A DNA stretch of 64,000 nt, taken from assembly GCA_013177815.1 (NCBI GenBank), contig JABLXM010000003.1, positions 26,214-90,213 on the forward strand, given 5' to 3'. A program made the translations under genes and the position numbers. The notes under the pieces were generated by a model that saw nothing but the letters and a program-made list of their open reading frames with translations, was not told the origin of the DNA and ran no database searches. This document shows, piece by piece, positions 38,976 through 48,711 of this stretch. The DNA comes from Anaerolineae bacterium. GTDB taxonomy: Bacteria; Chloroflexota; Anaerolineae; Anaerolineales; Anaerolineaceae. Each line of letters begins with the position of its first letter. Position 1 is the stretch's first letter.

Positions 38976-39728
38976 CTAACCTACGCGCTCAGCATCGCGA
39001 CCGTAGATATCTTTGAACTTCTTATCGTCGATCTCTTTCGGAGAGCCTTCGAACACCACCCGCCCCTCGTTGAGAGCAATGACCCGGTCGGCGTAGCGAT
39101 GCACCAGATCCAGGAAGTGCAGGCTGCACAGCACGGTCACCTTGTCGGTCTTGTTGATCTCCTCCAGGTGCTTCATGATGCTGTGCGCCAGCACGGGGTC
39201 CAGACTGGCGACCGGCTCGTCCGCCAGGATCATCTGGGGGTCCTGCATCAGGGCGCGGGCGATGCCAACCCGTTGCTGCTGACCGCCGCTCAGTTCGTCG
39301 GCGCGGTTCTCGGCTTTGTCGGCGATGCCCACCCGCTCCAATTGCTGAATGGCTTTATCGACATCCTCTTTGGGGAAGCGGTTCATCAGGCTCCAGGCGG
39401 GGTTGGTGTAACCCAGCCGCCCTGCCAGCACGTTGGTGATCACCTTGGAGCGGTGCACCAGGTTGAAGTGCTGGAACACCATCCCGATCCGGCGGCGGAT
39501 GCGGCGCATCTCATCCGGTGTGGCGGCGGTGATGTCCTCGCCGTTCCACAGGATCTGTCCGGAGGTGGGGTCGACCAGCCGGTTGATGCAACGCAGCAGG
39601 GTGGACTTGCCCGAACCGGACAGTCCGATTACCGCCAGGAACTGCCCTTCCGGCACCTCAAAGCTGACATCCGTGAGTGCCTGAACGCCCCCTTCGTACA
39701 CTTTGGTTAGATTTTTGATCTGGAGCAT
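38976..39728 (-). CDS. phnC: PhnC-type ABC transporter ATP-binding protein
   Basis: GLSGSGKSTLLRCINRL, LSGGQQQRVGIARALMQDPQMILADEPVASLD. Confidence 0.92.
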   Translation of the reverse strand: MLQIKNLTKVYEGGVQALTDVSFEVPEGQFLAVIGLSGSGKSTLLRCINRLVDPTSGQILWNGEDITAATPDEMRRIRRRIGMVFQHFNLVHRSKVITNVLAGRLGYTNPAWSLMNRFPKEDVDKAIQQLERVGIADKAENRADELSGGQQQRVGIARALMQDPQMILADEPVASLDPVLAHSIMKHLEEINKTDKVTVLCSLHFLDLVHRYADRVIALNEGRVVFEGSPKEIDDKKFKDIYGRDAERVG

Positions 39729-39812
39729 TTATATTCCCACGTTTTCCATTATTTTTATATCCACATATATTATATAGAAAAACAAAATATATGAAAGGAC
39801 AAAATATATACA

Positions 39813-39845
39813 ATCAAGGGCAGGGAGAAAAGACCTGCCCTTGAT
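39813..39845 (-). terminator. Hairpin between phnD-like and phnC-like genes
   Basis: ATCAAGGGCAGG-(9 nt)-CCTGCCCTTGAT. Confidence 0.5.
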
Positions 39846-39868
39846 CATTGCCTAAAGCGTAGGAACCA

Positions 39869-40999
39869 CTACTCTTCGATTGTATATCCGGTCGCAACGA
39901 CCATGGAACGCACCATGTCGTATTCCGCATCGGTAGCGGTTTCGATACCGGTCCATCCGTAGAAATCATTGTTGCCGATGGATTCACTCCATGCGTCGGT
40001 CTGCGAGAAAGCAACCAGGGCTGCTTCGATCTCGGCGCGCAGGTCAGCCGGGAATTCGGGGCTGAAAGACATTGTATCGTTGGGAACTGCTTGAGAAATT
40101 GCCAGGATGCGCACCTTTTGCATCACATCTGGGGCTTCCGTCCGGATATTGGCACGGGCATCCAGCACACGCCAACCATCGCACAGGAGTTTCTTGCCTT
40201 CTTCATCGGGGGCGCAGTTCGGGATGGCTTCATCGGGGATTTCATACATGTCTTCAGTAACTTTGCCTTCTTGATAGTCAGCCCAAGAGAAGACAGGTGA
40301 GCCATCTGGCGTCAACGGCACACTGTAGAAGACGGTACCAAAATCCACTTCGCCGTTGTAGACGGCTGTAACGGTCTGGTTGTGTCCACCCGTTTGAACC
40401 TGTTCGCCGGGGGTGATGCCTGCATCAGCCAATTCAACAAACGGGACCATGTAGCCTGAGGTTGAGCCTTGATCACCATAACCCCAGGTGGCACCTTCGA
40501 GGTCCGCCAGGGTTTGGAATTCACTGTCGCGAGCAACAATGTATTCAGCCCAATAAACCGGATAACCGTAACGGATGGCTTTGAAGGCGACATCGACGCC
40601 GCATAGCTGGCTGGCAATGGCATAACCCAACCCGGGAATGAACGCGATGGTATCGGTGGGTGAGGCGCACATTTCTTCGATCGTGGCGGCGTAGGAGGTC
40701 GGAACCACAACTTCGAAGGTATAGCCGGTCGCCTCGTTGAGCGCGTCCGCCATCACCTGACCACCGGTGACGATGATGTTGGCGTCAACCGAGGGCACGA
40801 ACAGCACCTTGATGGGGTGCTCGGGGGTGCCGATTTCCGGCATGGGCGGCGGCGCTTCAGTCGGCTGCGCCGGGACGGCGGTTGGGATGACCTCGGTCGG
40901 GACCTCAGGCGCCTCGGTGGGCGCGGCTGGTCCACAGGCAGAGAGCAACAGGACCACAACAGCCATCAGGGAAAACAACAACATGCTCTTGCGTTTCAT
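39869..40999 (-). CDS. phnD: PhnD-type phosphonate/phosphite/phosphate ABC transporter substrate-binding lipoprotein
   Basis: Lipobox LLLSAC, IKVLFVPSVDANIIVTGGQVMADALNEATGYTFEVVVPTSYAATIEEM; ATG at 40999 behind AGGAG. Confidence 0.88.
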   Translation of the reverse strand: MKRKSMLLFSLMAVVVLLLSACGPAAPTEAPEVPTEVIPTAVPAQPTEAPPPMPEIGTPEHPIKVLFVPSVDANIIVTGGQVMADALNEATGYTFEVVVPTSYAATIEEMCASPTDTIAFIPGLGYAIASQLCGVDVAFKAIRYGYPVYWAEYIVARDSEFQTLADLEGATWGYGDQGSTSGYMVPFVELADAGITPGEQVQTGGHNQTVTAVYNGEVDFGTVFYSVPLTPDGSPVFSWADYQEGKVTEDMYEIPDEAIPNCAPDEEGKKLLCDGWRVLDARANIRTEAPDVMQKVRILAISQAVPNDTMSFSPEFPADLRAEIEAALVAFSQTDAWSESIGNNDFYGWTGIETATDAEYDMVRSMVVATGYTIEE

Positions 41000-41362
41000 C
41001 TTGATTCTCCTCTCAGCAGGATAGAATTTGAGTGTGGGGTATTCCCCACATGTAAAAATAGTACTACAAAAACTAAGCGGGTGCAAGTTGATACGACAGA
41101 GAAGTTGATTAACAAGGCTTTATGATACGTTTAAGCGTTATCGGAATCCATGCCGGGCAAAAGACCCGCAAAGGAATGGGCAATCCAAGAAGTCGGATGC
41201 ACCTGACTGAATAAAGCAAAGCATCTCACTCGATAATGAGGGATCATTCGCTGTGCTGCCTGGCATGGCTACCGCATCGTCCCGGTGCCCTGCAAACAGG
41301 CTGGCAGCGTGGCGGACAGCTTTCAAGATAACCCGTTCATCAAGATAAGATCATGCGCCAGG

Positions 41363-43540
41363 TTACTGGCAGCCTCCCATATCGATGGGCGTCTTGCACT
41401 TGGTGGGCGTGGCGCTGGGCGCCTGCGTCAGGGTGCGGGTGGGCGTATTGGTCACGGTTGGTGTCTGCGTTATGGTGCGGGTTTGGGTGCGCGTGCCGGT
41501 GCGGGTGGGCGTGCGCGTAATGGTTGGCGTTCGTGTGATGGTCGGCGTTTGTGTAATGGTGGGCGTTTGTGTGATGGTGCCGGTGCGGGTTTGGGTGCGC
41601 GTCACCGTGATTGTGCGCGTTATTGTCGAGGTCGGCGCAACCACATCCGTGATTTGGAACTGAAATGTTTCCAAGGTGGAATAGCTCAACGGGTTGTTGT
41701 TGACCCCAATGACATAGACGTCATAGGTGCCGTTGGTGATCAGCGTACCGGTGCTCCAGTAATCCTGCATCGGCATGCGGGTGTAGCAATTTCTGCCGTT
41801 GTCACCGAAGATGCAGTAAGGGGCGCTGCTCTCGGTTTGGTCGTGCACCTTGACGCCGGATGAGTCATAGACCAGGAAGCGCACCTGTTTAATTCCGTGT
41901 TGGGGATCGGTCACATTGGCGGCGATGTAGAACGCTCCCGAGACGACGCTGTCGTAGATCGGCTCCACCACCGGACCGTTCAGACCGCGCGCAGTCTTGC
42001 TGCACGATAGACCGCCAACGGTGTAGCGGATGGTGGTCTCGAAATCCGAGCCATGATAGTAGTTATAGGACGTGCCGCTGTGGGGCCACAGGTTGACGTA
42101 AAAGTTGCTGGTGAACCCCTGCGAAAATTCCCGGTACTGCCCGGGCTCCAGGCTGGGCGGGGTCGGAAAATCATAATCCCAATTGGTGCCGACGCTGGTA
42201 AGCGGGACCCGCGCGGCAGTGGGCGGCGAGTAGAACCAGGACGGGCTGCCACCCTCCGGCGCCAGTCCAAAGCGGCGCGTCGAGATGATGGGTCTGGTCA
42301 CACCGGATTCATTATGCCAGTCGTGCAGCCATATGCCGTGAACGCCGGTCAGCACCACATCCCAAGCCGGGCTGGTGTTGAGCATCCCCAGATAGATGAC
42401 CGACCCCTGCACGGTCAGCAAATCCGGAATGCCGCCGTCACGCACCGGCACGATCTGCAGGTCATCACACGAGGGGACAGGGGTGTTGGTGACCGTCCGC
42501 GTCAGGGTAACGGTGCGCGTGATGGTGGGGGTGCGGGTGACGGTGGGCGTCTGCGTGATGGTCACCGTGGTGGTGGTGGTGGGCGTCTGCGTTTCGGTGG
42601 GGGTGAGCGTCTCGGTCGGCGGGAGGGGGGTGTAGGTATGGGTGGCAGCGATGGCAATGCCGCCGGTCAGACCGGTGACGCGCGAATTCCGGAACTTTTC
42701 CACCAGTCCCTCGCGCTCAGAGGTCAACCGCAGGGTGGGCCACCAACTGCTGAGGAAAGGCGTGATGAGCGTGTGGCGGTAGGTCAACACCACCCGCACA
42801 CGGTCACCGGGACCGCCGGCATCATCCACATAGCGCAAAATGCCGCTGTTATCGCCAGCGGAAAACTCGCAATAGACCGGATATTTATACATATCCTTGG
42901 TGCCCGGGTCATAGGGGTTGTAATACTCCGGATTTGGATTGAAGCGGAAATAATCGCCATCCGGCGCTGTGATGCGGTTGGAGCACATGGTAACGTTGAA
43001 ATAACCCGGCAGGCTGGGGTTGCCGCGATAATCCTGCATAAAGCCGCTGCTGACATAGGCGTTACCCAGATAACCCAGGTAATCCCCGGAGGTGGTGCTA
43101 TCCGGTTCCCAGGCGATGCCGGTGGCGCCGGATAGTGCTGCCTCGCGGATCGATGGCATGCGGGCGTAGTCCTGCAACGCGGCGTTCCATATTTCTGTCA
43201 CTTCCTCACCACTGACGATGAGATTAGGCGGCACTTCGCAGTCATAGCCGCCGCCTGTGGCGTCCGCCGCCTGGATGCCGGGGTACAGGTTCTCCAGTGC
43301 AGCCGCCGCCTCATCACAATAGTCCGGGTTGTAAGAGCCAGTCACGGCGTAACGCACGCCAAAGCGCGCGCCATTCTCCAACGCCAGCCAGGCTTGCATC
43401 AAGCGACCGAACTCGATGATGCCGAAGATCATCATCAGCAGGATGGGCAGCGCCAGAGCGAACTCCAACATGCTTTGCGCCGGGTGTTGCGCGCGCAAGC
43501 GGGAAACGACTTGAGAACGAAATCGCCGGATGGTGTTCAT
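41363..43540 (-). CDS. TadE-like pseudopilin domain protein with two Thr-rich TxTxTP repeat blocks
   Basis: QSMLEFALALPILLMMIFGIIEFGRLMQAWLALENGARFGVRYAV; repeats TPTITRTPTITRTPTRTGTRTQTRT. Confidence 0.8.
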   Translation of the reverse strand: MNTIRRFRSQVVSRLRAQHPAQSMLEFALALPILLMMIFGIIEFGRLMQAWLALENGARFGVRYAVTGSYNPDYCDEAAAALENLYPGIQAADATGGGYDCEVPPNLIVSGEEVTEIWNAALQDYARMPSIREAALSGATGIAWEPDSTTSGDYLGYLGNAYVSSGFMQDYRGNPSLPGYFNVTMCSNRITAPDGDYFRFNPNPEYYNPYDPGTKDMYKYPVYCEFSAGDNSGILRYVDDAGGPGDRVRVVLTYRHTLITPFLSSWWPTLRLTSEREGLVEKFRNSRVTGLTGGIAIAATHTYTPLPPTETLTPTETQTPTTTTTVTITQTPTVTRTPTITRTVTLTRTVTNTPVPSCDDLQIVPVRDGGIPDLLTVQGSVIYLGMLNTSPAWDVVLTGVHGIWLHDWHNESGVTRPIISTRRFGLAPEGGSPSWFYSPPTAARVPLTSVGTNWDYDFPTPPSLEPGQYREFSQGFTSNFYVNLWPHSGTSYNYYHGSDFETTIRYTVGGLSCSKTARGLNGPVVEPIYDSVVSGAFYIAANVTDPQHGIKQVRFLVYDSSGVKVHDQTESSAPYCIFGDNGRNCYTRMPMQDYWSTGTLITNGTYDVYVIGVNNNPLSYSTLETFQFQITDVVAPTSTITRTITVTRTQTRTGTITQTPTITQTPTITRTPTITRTPTRTGTRTQTRTITQTPTVTNTPTRTLTQAPSATPTKCKTPIDMGGCQ

Positions 43541-43542
43541 GG

Positions 43543-45462
43543 TCACTCTGCAATCCTGGTATAAATGCGGGTGGCGATGTCTTCGAAGATGGGCAACAGG
43601 TCCAAACCGGATGCGGCGTAATAATATTGCCCACAATCCTCACGGTGAGGGGTCAGTTGGCACGGGTCGGTGGTGCGGTCCCCATCATCCCCCACCGCTG
43701 CCATATAGCGCAGCAAATCCTCGCCGACGGTGCCGGCGCCCAGACCGATGCCGCCGCCCACCCCAATCGAATAGATCGCCAGGTCGTTGCCGGGGGGTTC
43801 GTTCAGGTTGGTGGAGTGGGTCAGCGCGGCTTCGTCCGTCATATCCAGAGCGTAATCCAGCACGCTGTAAGAAAGGTTGGGCACCGAACCATCCCAGGTG
43901 GTGCCACTTGGGCAAGTGGTCGCCGTATCATCGATGCAGTAGCGGTCTGGGAAATCGTAATCGATACAGGCGGTGGTCCAAAAACTCTGCCCGAGCGGAC
44001 CGGTACAAAAGCCATTGGGATATTGCACCGGGATGTTGCCGCTGGTGGAAGGCGTATCGCTCAGGTTGACGATGCCATCGGAGAGGAACACGATCACCCA
44101 CACTGCACCCGGTCGCCCATTCTGCTTGAGGATGTTGGAGGCGGTGCGTATGCCGCAGCCGGTGCAGGTCGAAAGCAGCGAAGGCACGGCAAAGGCGGTT
44201 TGCGGTCCGGCGCCGTCCGGGTCGCGCGTATTCTTGGTGATCCAGGCGCTGCCCACCACATTATCGTTCTCGCTATAGCTGCCATCGCCATCCCAATCCA
44301 CCGCATCGAACTTGAAATCGTCATCACACGGGAAACCCCCATAACCCAGGTAGTTGAACTTGACGTTCTCGTCCCAGCGGTCGGAATCGAGCGTGCAGCA
44401 CATGGGGTGAAAGGGGTTGATGTAACAGGGCGGCAGATTGGGGTCGGCATCCGCCCCATCGCCGTCGCGGTCCTCCGGGTTGGCAGGGTTGAACATAGGG
44501 GTGTTGCCAATACGCGACGAGATCCAATAGGGCCATAAGTAGTTGTAAGGCGGATCATCGTGCAGCAGGATGGTATCCACGGCGTTGCTGGCAGCATCCA
44601 GGTCATCGCTCAACGCCACATTCGTGCCCAGCATGTTGGGGATCGAGTGGGTTACACCGATGCTGTCAAAGGTGACCAACCCCACCTGGTCGTAGCCCTC
44701 ATACAATGTAGCGATCAGCGCCTTGGCGGCTTCCTTGGCTTCGTACAGCGGATGGCAGGAATTATCCACGTTGCAACCCACCGGATGGCTGGCGTCTGCG
44801 GTGGTGCGGTCGGGGTCATAATAGCCGGCGATGTCCGGGTAACTCGGATCCAGGGTACCGATGGTATCGCTAGCCATCGATTCCGAAACATCGATCACGA
44901 TCACCAGGTCCACCGGCGCAGCCTCCGCAATCGAATTGGTGCGCAGCGTGATCGAATTGAAACCCAGCAGGTGAAGGAAGTACAGTGGCGCTTGCTGCTG
45001 CGCCGCCAGCCACACCAGTTTACGCGGCGCTTCCATATTTTCGGTATCCGGGCAGCGCTGGTAGAATTGCGGCGCGCTGGTTTGCAGGTCCGTATCGCGG
45101 ATGCCATCGCCGTTCAGGTCGCATACGAACACATCCAGGTCCACCGTGGTCATATCGACGTTGTGCAACGCCAGCACCTCTTCCGAAGCCTCGCTCATCA
45201 GCGCCACCCGTTCCACCATCGTCATGCCCTCGGTGCCGCGTTTGAAGTCGTTGGCAGCCGCCACCGCGGCGGAATCGACCGCGCGTTTCAGTTGTCCATA
45301 GGTGACGTAAACCGCGCCGGCATCCACTGCCAGTCCCACGAAGAAGAGCAGGACGAACAGCGAGACCGCGAAGATCACCACCACTTGCCCGCGCGGGGCA
45401 GGTTCATGGCTTGGGCGTCGCAGACGGTTGAGCAGCGGGGAGAGGCATGAGGGTATATGCAT
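43543..45462 (-). CDS. TadG-like Flp pilus-assembly protein with VWA domain
   Basis: GQVVVIFAVSLFVLLFFVGLAVDAGAVYVTYGQLKRAVDSAAVAAA; MIDAS DVSES; start ATG at 45462. Confidence 0.82.
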   Translation of the reverse strand: MHIPSCLSPLLNRLRRPSHEPAPRGQVVVIFAVSLFVLLFFVGLAVDAGAVYVTYGQLKRAVDSAAVAAANDFKRGTEGMTMVERVALMSEASEEVLALHNVDMTTVDLDVFVCDLNGDGIRDTDLQTSAPQFYQRCPDTENMEAPRKLVWLAAQQQAPLYFLHLLGFNSITLRTNSIAEAAPVDLVIVIDVSESMASDTIGTLDPSYPDIAGYYDPDRTTADASHPVGCNVDNSCHPLYEAKEAAKALIATLYEGYDQVGLVTFDSIGVTHSIPNMLGTNVALSDDLDAASNAVDTILLHDDPPYNYLWPYWISSRIGNTPMFNPANPEDRDGDGADADPNLPPCYINPFHPMCCTLDSDRWDENVKFNYLGYGGFPCDDDFKFDAVDWDGDGSYSENDNVVGSAWITKNTRDPDGAGPQTAFAVPSLLSTCTGCGIRTASNILKQNGRPGAVWVIVFLSDGIVNLSDTPSTSGNIPVQYPNGFCTGPLGQSFWTTACIDYDFPDRYCIDDTATTCPSGTTWDGSVPNLSYSVLDYALDMTDEAALTHSTNLNEPPGNDLAIYSIGVGGGIGLGAGTVGEDLLRYMAAVGDDGDRTTDPCQLTPHREDCGQYYYAASGLDLLPIFEDIATRIYTRIAE

Positions 45463-46159
45463 GGATTTGGATGGGGTTGGGTAAGAAGTCAGACATGATG
45501 GGAATTCCCAGTACCTGGGAGTAACAATAATAGAACTCCACCGCCACGAAACCTTTGTTGTTGGTGGAATTGAGGGACATATCGAGGTCGATGCGATCCT
45601 TGGTGTAATAAGGCTGTGTTCGCACAGGTTCACCCGCGCAATTGCGTTTGAAATTGCTGTTGTGCGCCAGGTCGGCGTCATGGTCGGAGTACGCCCAGTA
45701 GCCATCCGGCTGGGGCCAGACCGGATCCTGTACTGAGTGATCCATCACGGTATAAACGGATATTACGATATCGTCGGTCTCGGGATCGAAGACCATGTAA
45801 GGATTCAATCCGTTGCACCAATCGGTATCGGTGCAATTGGGCGACCCTGTGGGCGGCGAAAAGATGCAAGAGGTGTGGAAGTAAAAATGAAAGGGATCCG
45901 GCTGCGAACAGGAGACCGTATCCAACCCTGCCAGCGTGTACGGGTCGCGCACCGAGGCGAAGCGCGCCGCCTCGCGCGTCAGGTCCAGTACATCCAGGTA
46001 TCGTCCAATGAAGATGACCACTTCCACCATGCCCAACAGCATGATCAACAGGATCGGCAACACCAACGCCAGTTCAATGAAGGATTGCGCCTTCTGCAAC
46101 CGGTTCTTCCCCGCAACGGGCTGGGTTGGAGACGTGTTGATGAATGATTTGCCATCCAT
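45404..46159 (-). CDS. TadE-like pseudopilin protein
   Basis: AQSFIELALVLPILLIMLLGMVEVVIFIGRYLDVLDLTREAARFAS. Confidence 0.82.
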   Translation of the reverse strand: MDGKSFINTSPTQPVAGKNRLQKAQSFIELALVLPILLIMLLGMVEVVIFIGRYLDVLDLTREAARFASVRDPYTLAGLDTVSCSQPDPFHFYFHTSCIFSPPTGSPNCTDTDWCNGLNPYMVFDPETDDIVISVYTVMDHSVQDPVWPQPDGYWAYSDHDADLAHNSNFKRNCAGEPVRTQPYYTKDRIDLDMSLNSTNNKGFVAVEFYYCYSQVLGIPIMSDFLPNPIQIHAYTLMPLPAAQPSATPKP

Positions 46160-46312
46160 AGAGTCAAATCCTGATTTTACAATACCGTAGCGGAGGGTTA
46201 AAGTCAATAACCTGGCTTCAAACCTGACAAAACTGTAGTCTCGGTGAGACTTAATTTCAACAAATTCAGGACAATTGGTCCAGACAACCTGTATTTTTAA
46301 TCTTTAAGCGGC

Positions 46313-46339
46313 AAAATCGGCAATGGCATTGCCGATTTT
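46313..46339. promoter_or_regulatory. Perfect palindrome just upstream of the phage-module promoter
   Basis: AAAATCGGCAATG-G-CATTGCCGATTTT (13-bp arms, 1-nt centre). Confidence 0.55.
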
Positions 46340-46345
46340 GGGGGC

Positions 46346-46376
46346 TTGACACATGCACTTCCATATTTATTATAAT
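46346..46376 (+). promoter_or_regulatory. Sigma70-like promoter for phage module
   Basis: TTGACA (46346-46351) with TATTAT at 16-nt or TATAAT at 19-nt spacing. Confidence 0.5.
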
Positions 46377-46410
46377 AATTAGAACATAATTTCGAAATCG
46401 TTATTACCAG

Positions 46411-46725
46411 GTGAAAGCACGGCAAGAAATGCACTCAACCCCCAAACGGTCCCGCAAGACCACCCGCGACAGCCAACGCCTGGATGTGGAGATCGCCATG
46501 ATCCGGAATCTGATCGAGCGGCTGGCGCTGGAAGCCGGTCAATCCGATAACCTGCCCGACCTGGTGCGTGTCCTCAACGCCATCAGCCAGGCGAGCACCC
46601 GCCTGGCGGCGCTGCTCAAAGACAACCGCCAACTGGCGGAAGATCAGGACCTGTCTGGCGCATTGCAGTCCGCCATCAGCGAGGTGGCAGAGGAATTACG
46701 CCAGACAACGTTGCTGGAGCCTTAG
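46411..46725 (+). CDS. Small hypothetical protein, positional candidate for small terminase subunit
   Basis: First ORF of the phage-like operon; helical, charged; GTG at 46411 or ATG at 46429. Confidence 0.45.
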   Translation: MKARQEMHSTPKRSRKTTRDSQRLDVEIAMIRNLIERLALEAGQSDNLPDLVRVLNAISQASTRLAALLKDNRQLAEDQDLSGALQSAISEVAEELRQTTLLEP

Positions 46726-46907
46726 ACCGGATGGGGACGGGGTTTTTGCTGGCTGGCAGTGCCTGCCCCGCCTGCCGCCAACCGCTGGCAGGCTCAGTGG
46801 GATAAACCATCACTGCCCGAGCGCCGCGCCCTTGTGGCTTTCAAGACGCCGGACTCCCTGAGCCGCGCCAGACTGCCAGCCAGCACATCACAAGGAGAAC
46901 GAAAGGA

Positions 46908-47171
46908 ATGCCAACCCAATCCGAGATCAATCTGATCGCCGAACAACTGCGCCAGGCGGAGGTCAACAGCCTGCGGGCGGAGCTGCGCCACCTGCGTGAG
47001 ATGACCGATGCCCGCCTCAAGCTGTTGGAGCACGCCAGCCTGGATCATGAAACCCGCCTGCGCGCCGCCACCGACGGCGTGACCAGCTTCAAGACCTGGT
47101 CCGGGCTGGCGAACGGCGGCTCGTCCATCCTGGCGCTGCTGGCGCTGGTCAAGTCCTTCTTCCTGCCATGA
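46908..47171 (+). CDS. Coiled-coil plus C-terminal TM small protein (XhlA/holin-like)
   Basis: RQAEVNSLRAELRHLREMTDARLKLLEHA then GGSSILALLALVKSFFLP; AAGGA upstream. Confidence 0.5.
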   Translation: MPTQSEINLIAEQLRQAEVNSLRAELRHLREMTDARLKLLEHASLDHETRLRAATDGVTSFKTWSGLANGGSSILALLALVKSFFLP

Positions 47172-47177
47172 AAACGC

Positions 47178-48683
47178 ATGCCCCTGACGCAACAGCAACT
47201 CTTAAAAACCGCACTGCGCGATGTGGCGCTCTTCTCGTCGCGTCTGACCGGCATCCGGCTGCGCAGCTACCAGCAAGTGGTGGCGCAGGCGGTGCTGGCG
47301 TCGGTGTTCGGCGAGCGCGGGCGCTCCTTCGTGATCATGTTCCCGCGCCAATCCGGCAAGAACGAACTGCAAGCGGGCATCGAAGCCTACCTGCTGCTGG
47401 TGCTCTCGCAGCAACCCGCCGAGATCGTCAAGGTCTCGCCCACCTGGAAGCCCCAATCGCAGAACGCCATGCGCCGGCTGGAGCGGGTGCTGCAAGCCAA
47501 CCATTTGACACGCCAGTTGTGGCGCAAGGAGAACGGTTACATCTACCGCATCGGGCAGGCACGCGCCACCTTCCTTTCCGGCGCGCCGGAATCCAACATC
47601 GTCGGCGCCACCGCCTCCACCCTGCTGGAAGTGGACGAAGCCCAAGATGTACTGGTGAGCAAGTTCGACCGCGAGATTGCGCCGATGGCTGCCAGCACCA
47701 ATGCCACGCGCGTCTTTTGGGGCACCGCCTGGACGGCAGCCACCCTGCTGGGGCGCGAGCTGCGGCTGGCGCGCCTGGCGCAGCAGAGCGATGGCATCCG
47801 GCGGGTCTTCACGCTCTCCGCCGAACAGGTGGCGGCGGAAGTGCCCGCCTATGGCGACTACGTGCGCGCCCAGGTGGCAATGCACGGCAGGGATAACCCC
47901 ATGGTGCGCTCGCAGTACTTCTCGGAAGAGGTGGATGGCGCCGGCGGCATGTTCAACCCCGGGCGGGTGGCGCTGTTGCTGGGCGACCACCCCCGCCTGG
48001 AGCAGCCGCGCGCCGGGCACATCTACGCCGGGCTGCTGGACGTGGCTGGCGAGGACGAAAACCAGGGCAGCGTGCACACCATGCTGACGAACCCGCGGCG
48101 CGATTCCACTGCCCTGACGGTGGTGGAGGTCGACACCGCCACCCTGGCGGACGACCTGATCCGCCGCCCCACCTACCGCGTGGTGCACCGCCGCACCTGG
48201 CAGGGCGTGCGCCATGCCAGCCTGTACAGCCAACTGCGCGCCCTGGCGGATCACTGGCGCATGGCGCACCTGGTGGTGGATGCCACCGGCGTGGGGGCGG
48301 GGCTATCCGCCTTTCTCTCGCAGGCGCTGCCCGGGCGGGTCATCCCGTTCAACTTCTCCCTGCGCAGCAAATCGCAATTGGGCTGGCAGATGCTGGATCT
48401 GGTGGAACAGGGGCGCTTCAAGGAATATCACCCCCCGGATGACCTGTTCCTGCGGCAGTTGCGAGCGGTCGAATACGAGATCCTGCCCGGCGTCGGTCAG
48501 GTGATGCGCTGGGCGGTGCCCGAAGGTGCCCGCGACCCGGTCGATGGGGCGTTGCTGCACGATGACCTGGTGCTTTCGGCAGCGTTGGTGGGCGTGCTGG
48601 ATTCACTGGAGTGGCACACCAGCCGTCCGGCGACTGTGCTGCCCGGCGACGACCCGCTGCGCGAGCTTGACCGCGGTTTCTAG
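47178..48683 (+). CDS. Phage terminase large subunit
   Basis: Walker A-like MFPRQSGKNE, Walker B LLEVDEAQDV, nuclease-like VVDATGVG and LHDDLVLSAALV. Confidence 0.85.
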   Translation: MPLTQQQLLKTALRDVALFSSRLTGIRLRSYQQVVAQAVLASVFGERGRSFVIMFPRQSGKNELQAGIEAYLLLVLSQQPAEIVKVSPTWKPQSQNAMRRLERVLQANHLTRQLWRKENGYIYRIGQARATFLSGAPESNIVGATASTLLEVDEAQDVLVSKFDREIAPMAASTNATRVFWGTAWTAATLLGRELRLARLAQQSDGIRRVFTLSAEQVAAEVPAYGDYVRAQVAMHGRDNPMVRSQYFSEEVDGAGGMFNPGRVALLLGDHPRLEQPRAGHIYAGLLDVAGEDENQGSVHTMLTNPRRDSTALTVVEVDTATLADDLIRRPTYRVVHRRTWQGVRHASLYSQLRALADHWRMAHLVVDATGVGAGLSAFLSQALPGRVIPFNFSLRSKSQLGWQMLDLVEQGRFKEYHPPDDLFLRQLRAVEYEILPGVGQVMRWAVPEGARDPVDGALLHDDLVLSAALVGVLDSLEWHTSRPATVLPGDDPLRELDRGF

Positions 48684-48711
48684 CACCCACGAGCACAAGA
48701 AAGGAGACCTT

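Noticed and set aside
35896-41000. Phosphite oxidation locus (ptxABCD-like)
   Set aside because: Dehydrogenase lacks expected catalytic motifs and is separated from phnE by a hairpin; transporter alone does not define substrate
41000-41362. Possible riboswitch or ncRNA in the gap between phnD and the TadE-like gene
   Set aside because: Some GGGCAAA/CGCAAAG strings but no convincing complete aptamer match by eye and no suitable downstream gene
41410-41620. Short regular repeats resembling a CRISPR array
   Set aside because: In-frame Thr-rich coding repeats without unique spacers; no cas genes
47202-48269. 355-aa minus-strand ORF
   Set aside because: Antisense to the terminase gene; shadow ORF
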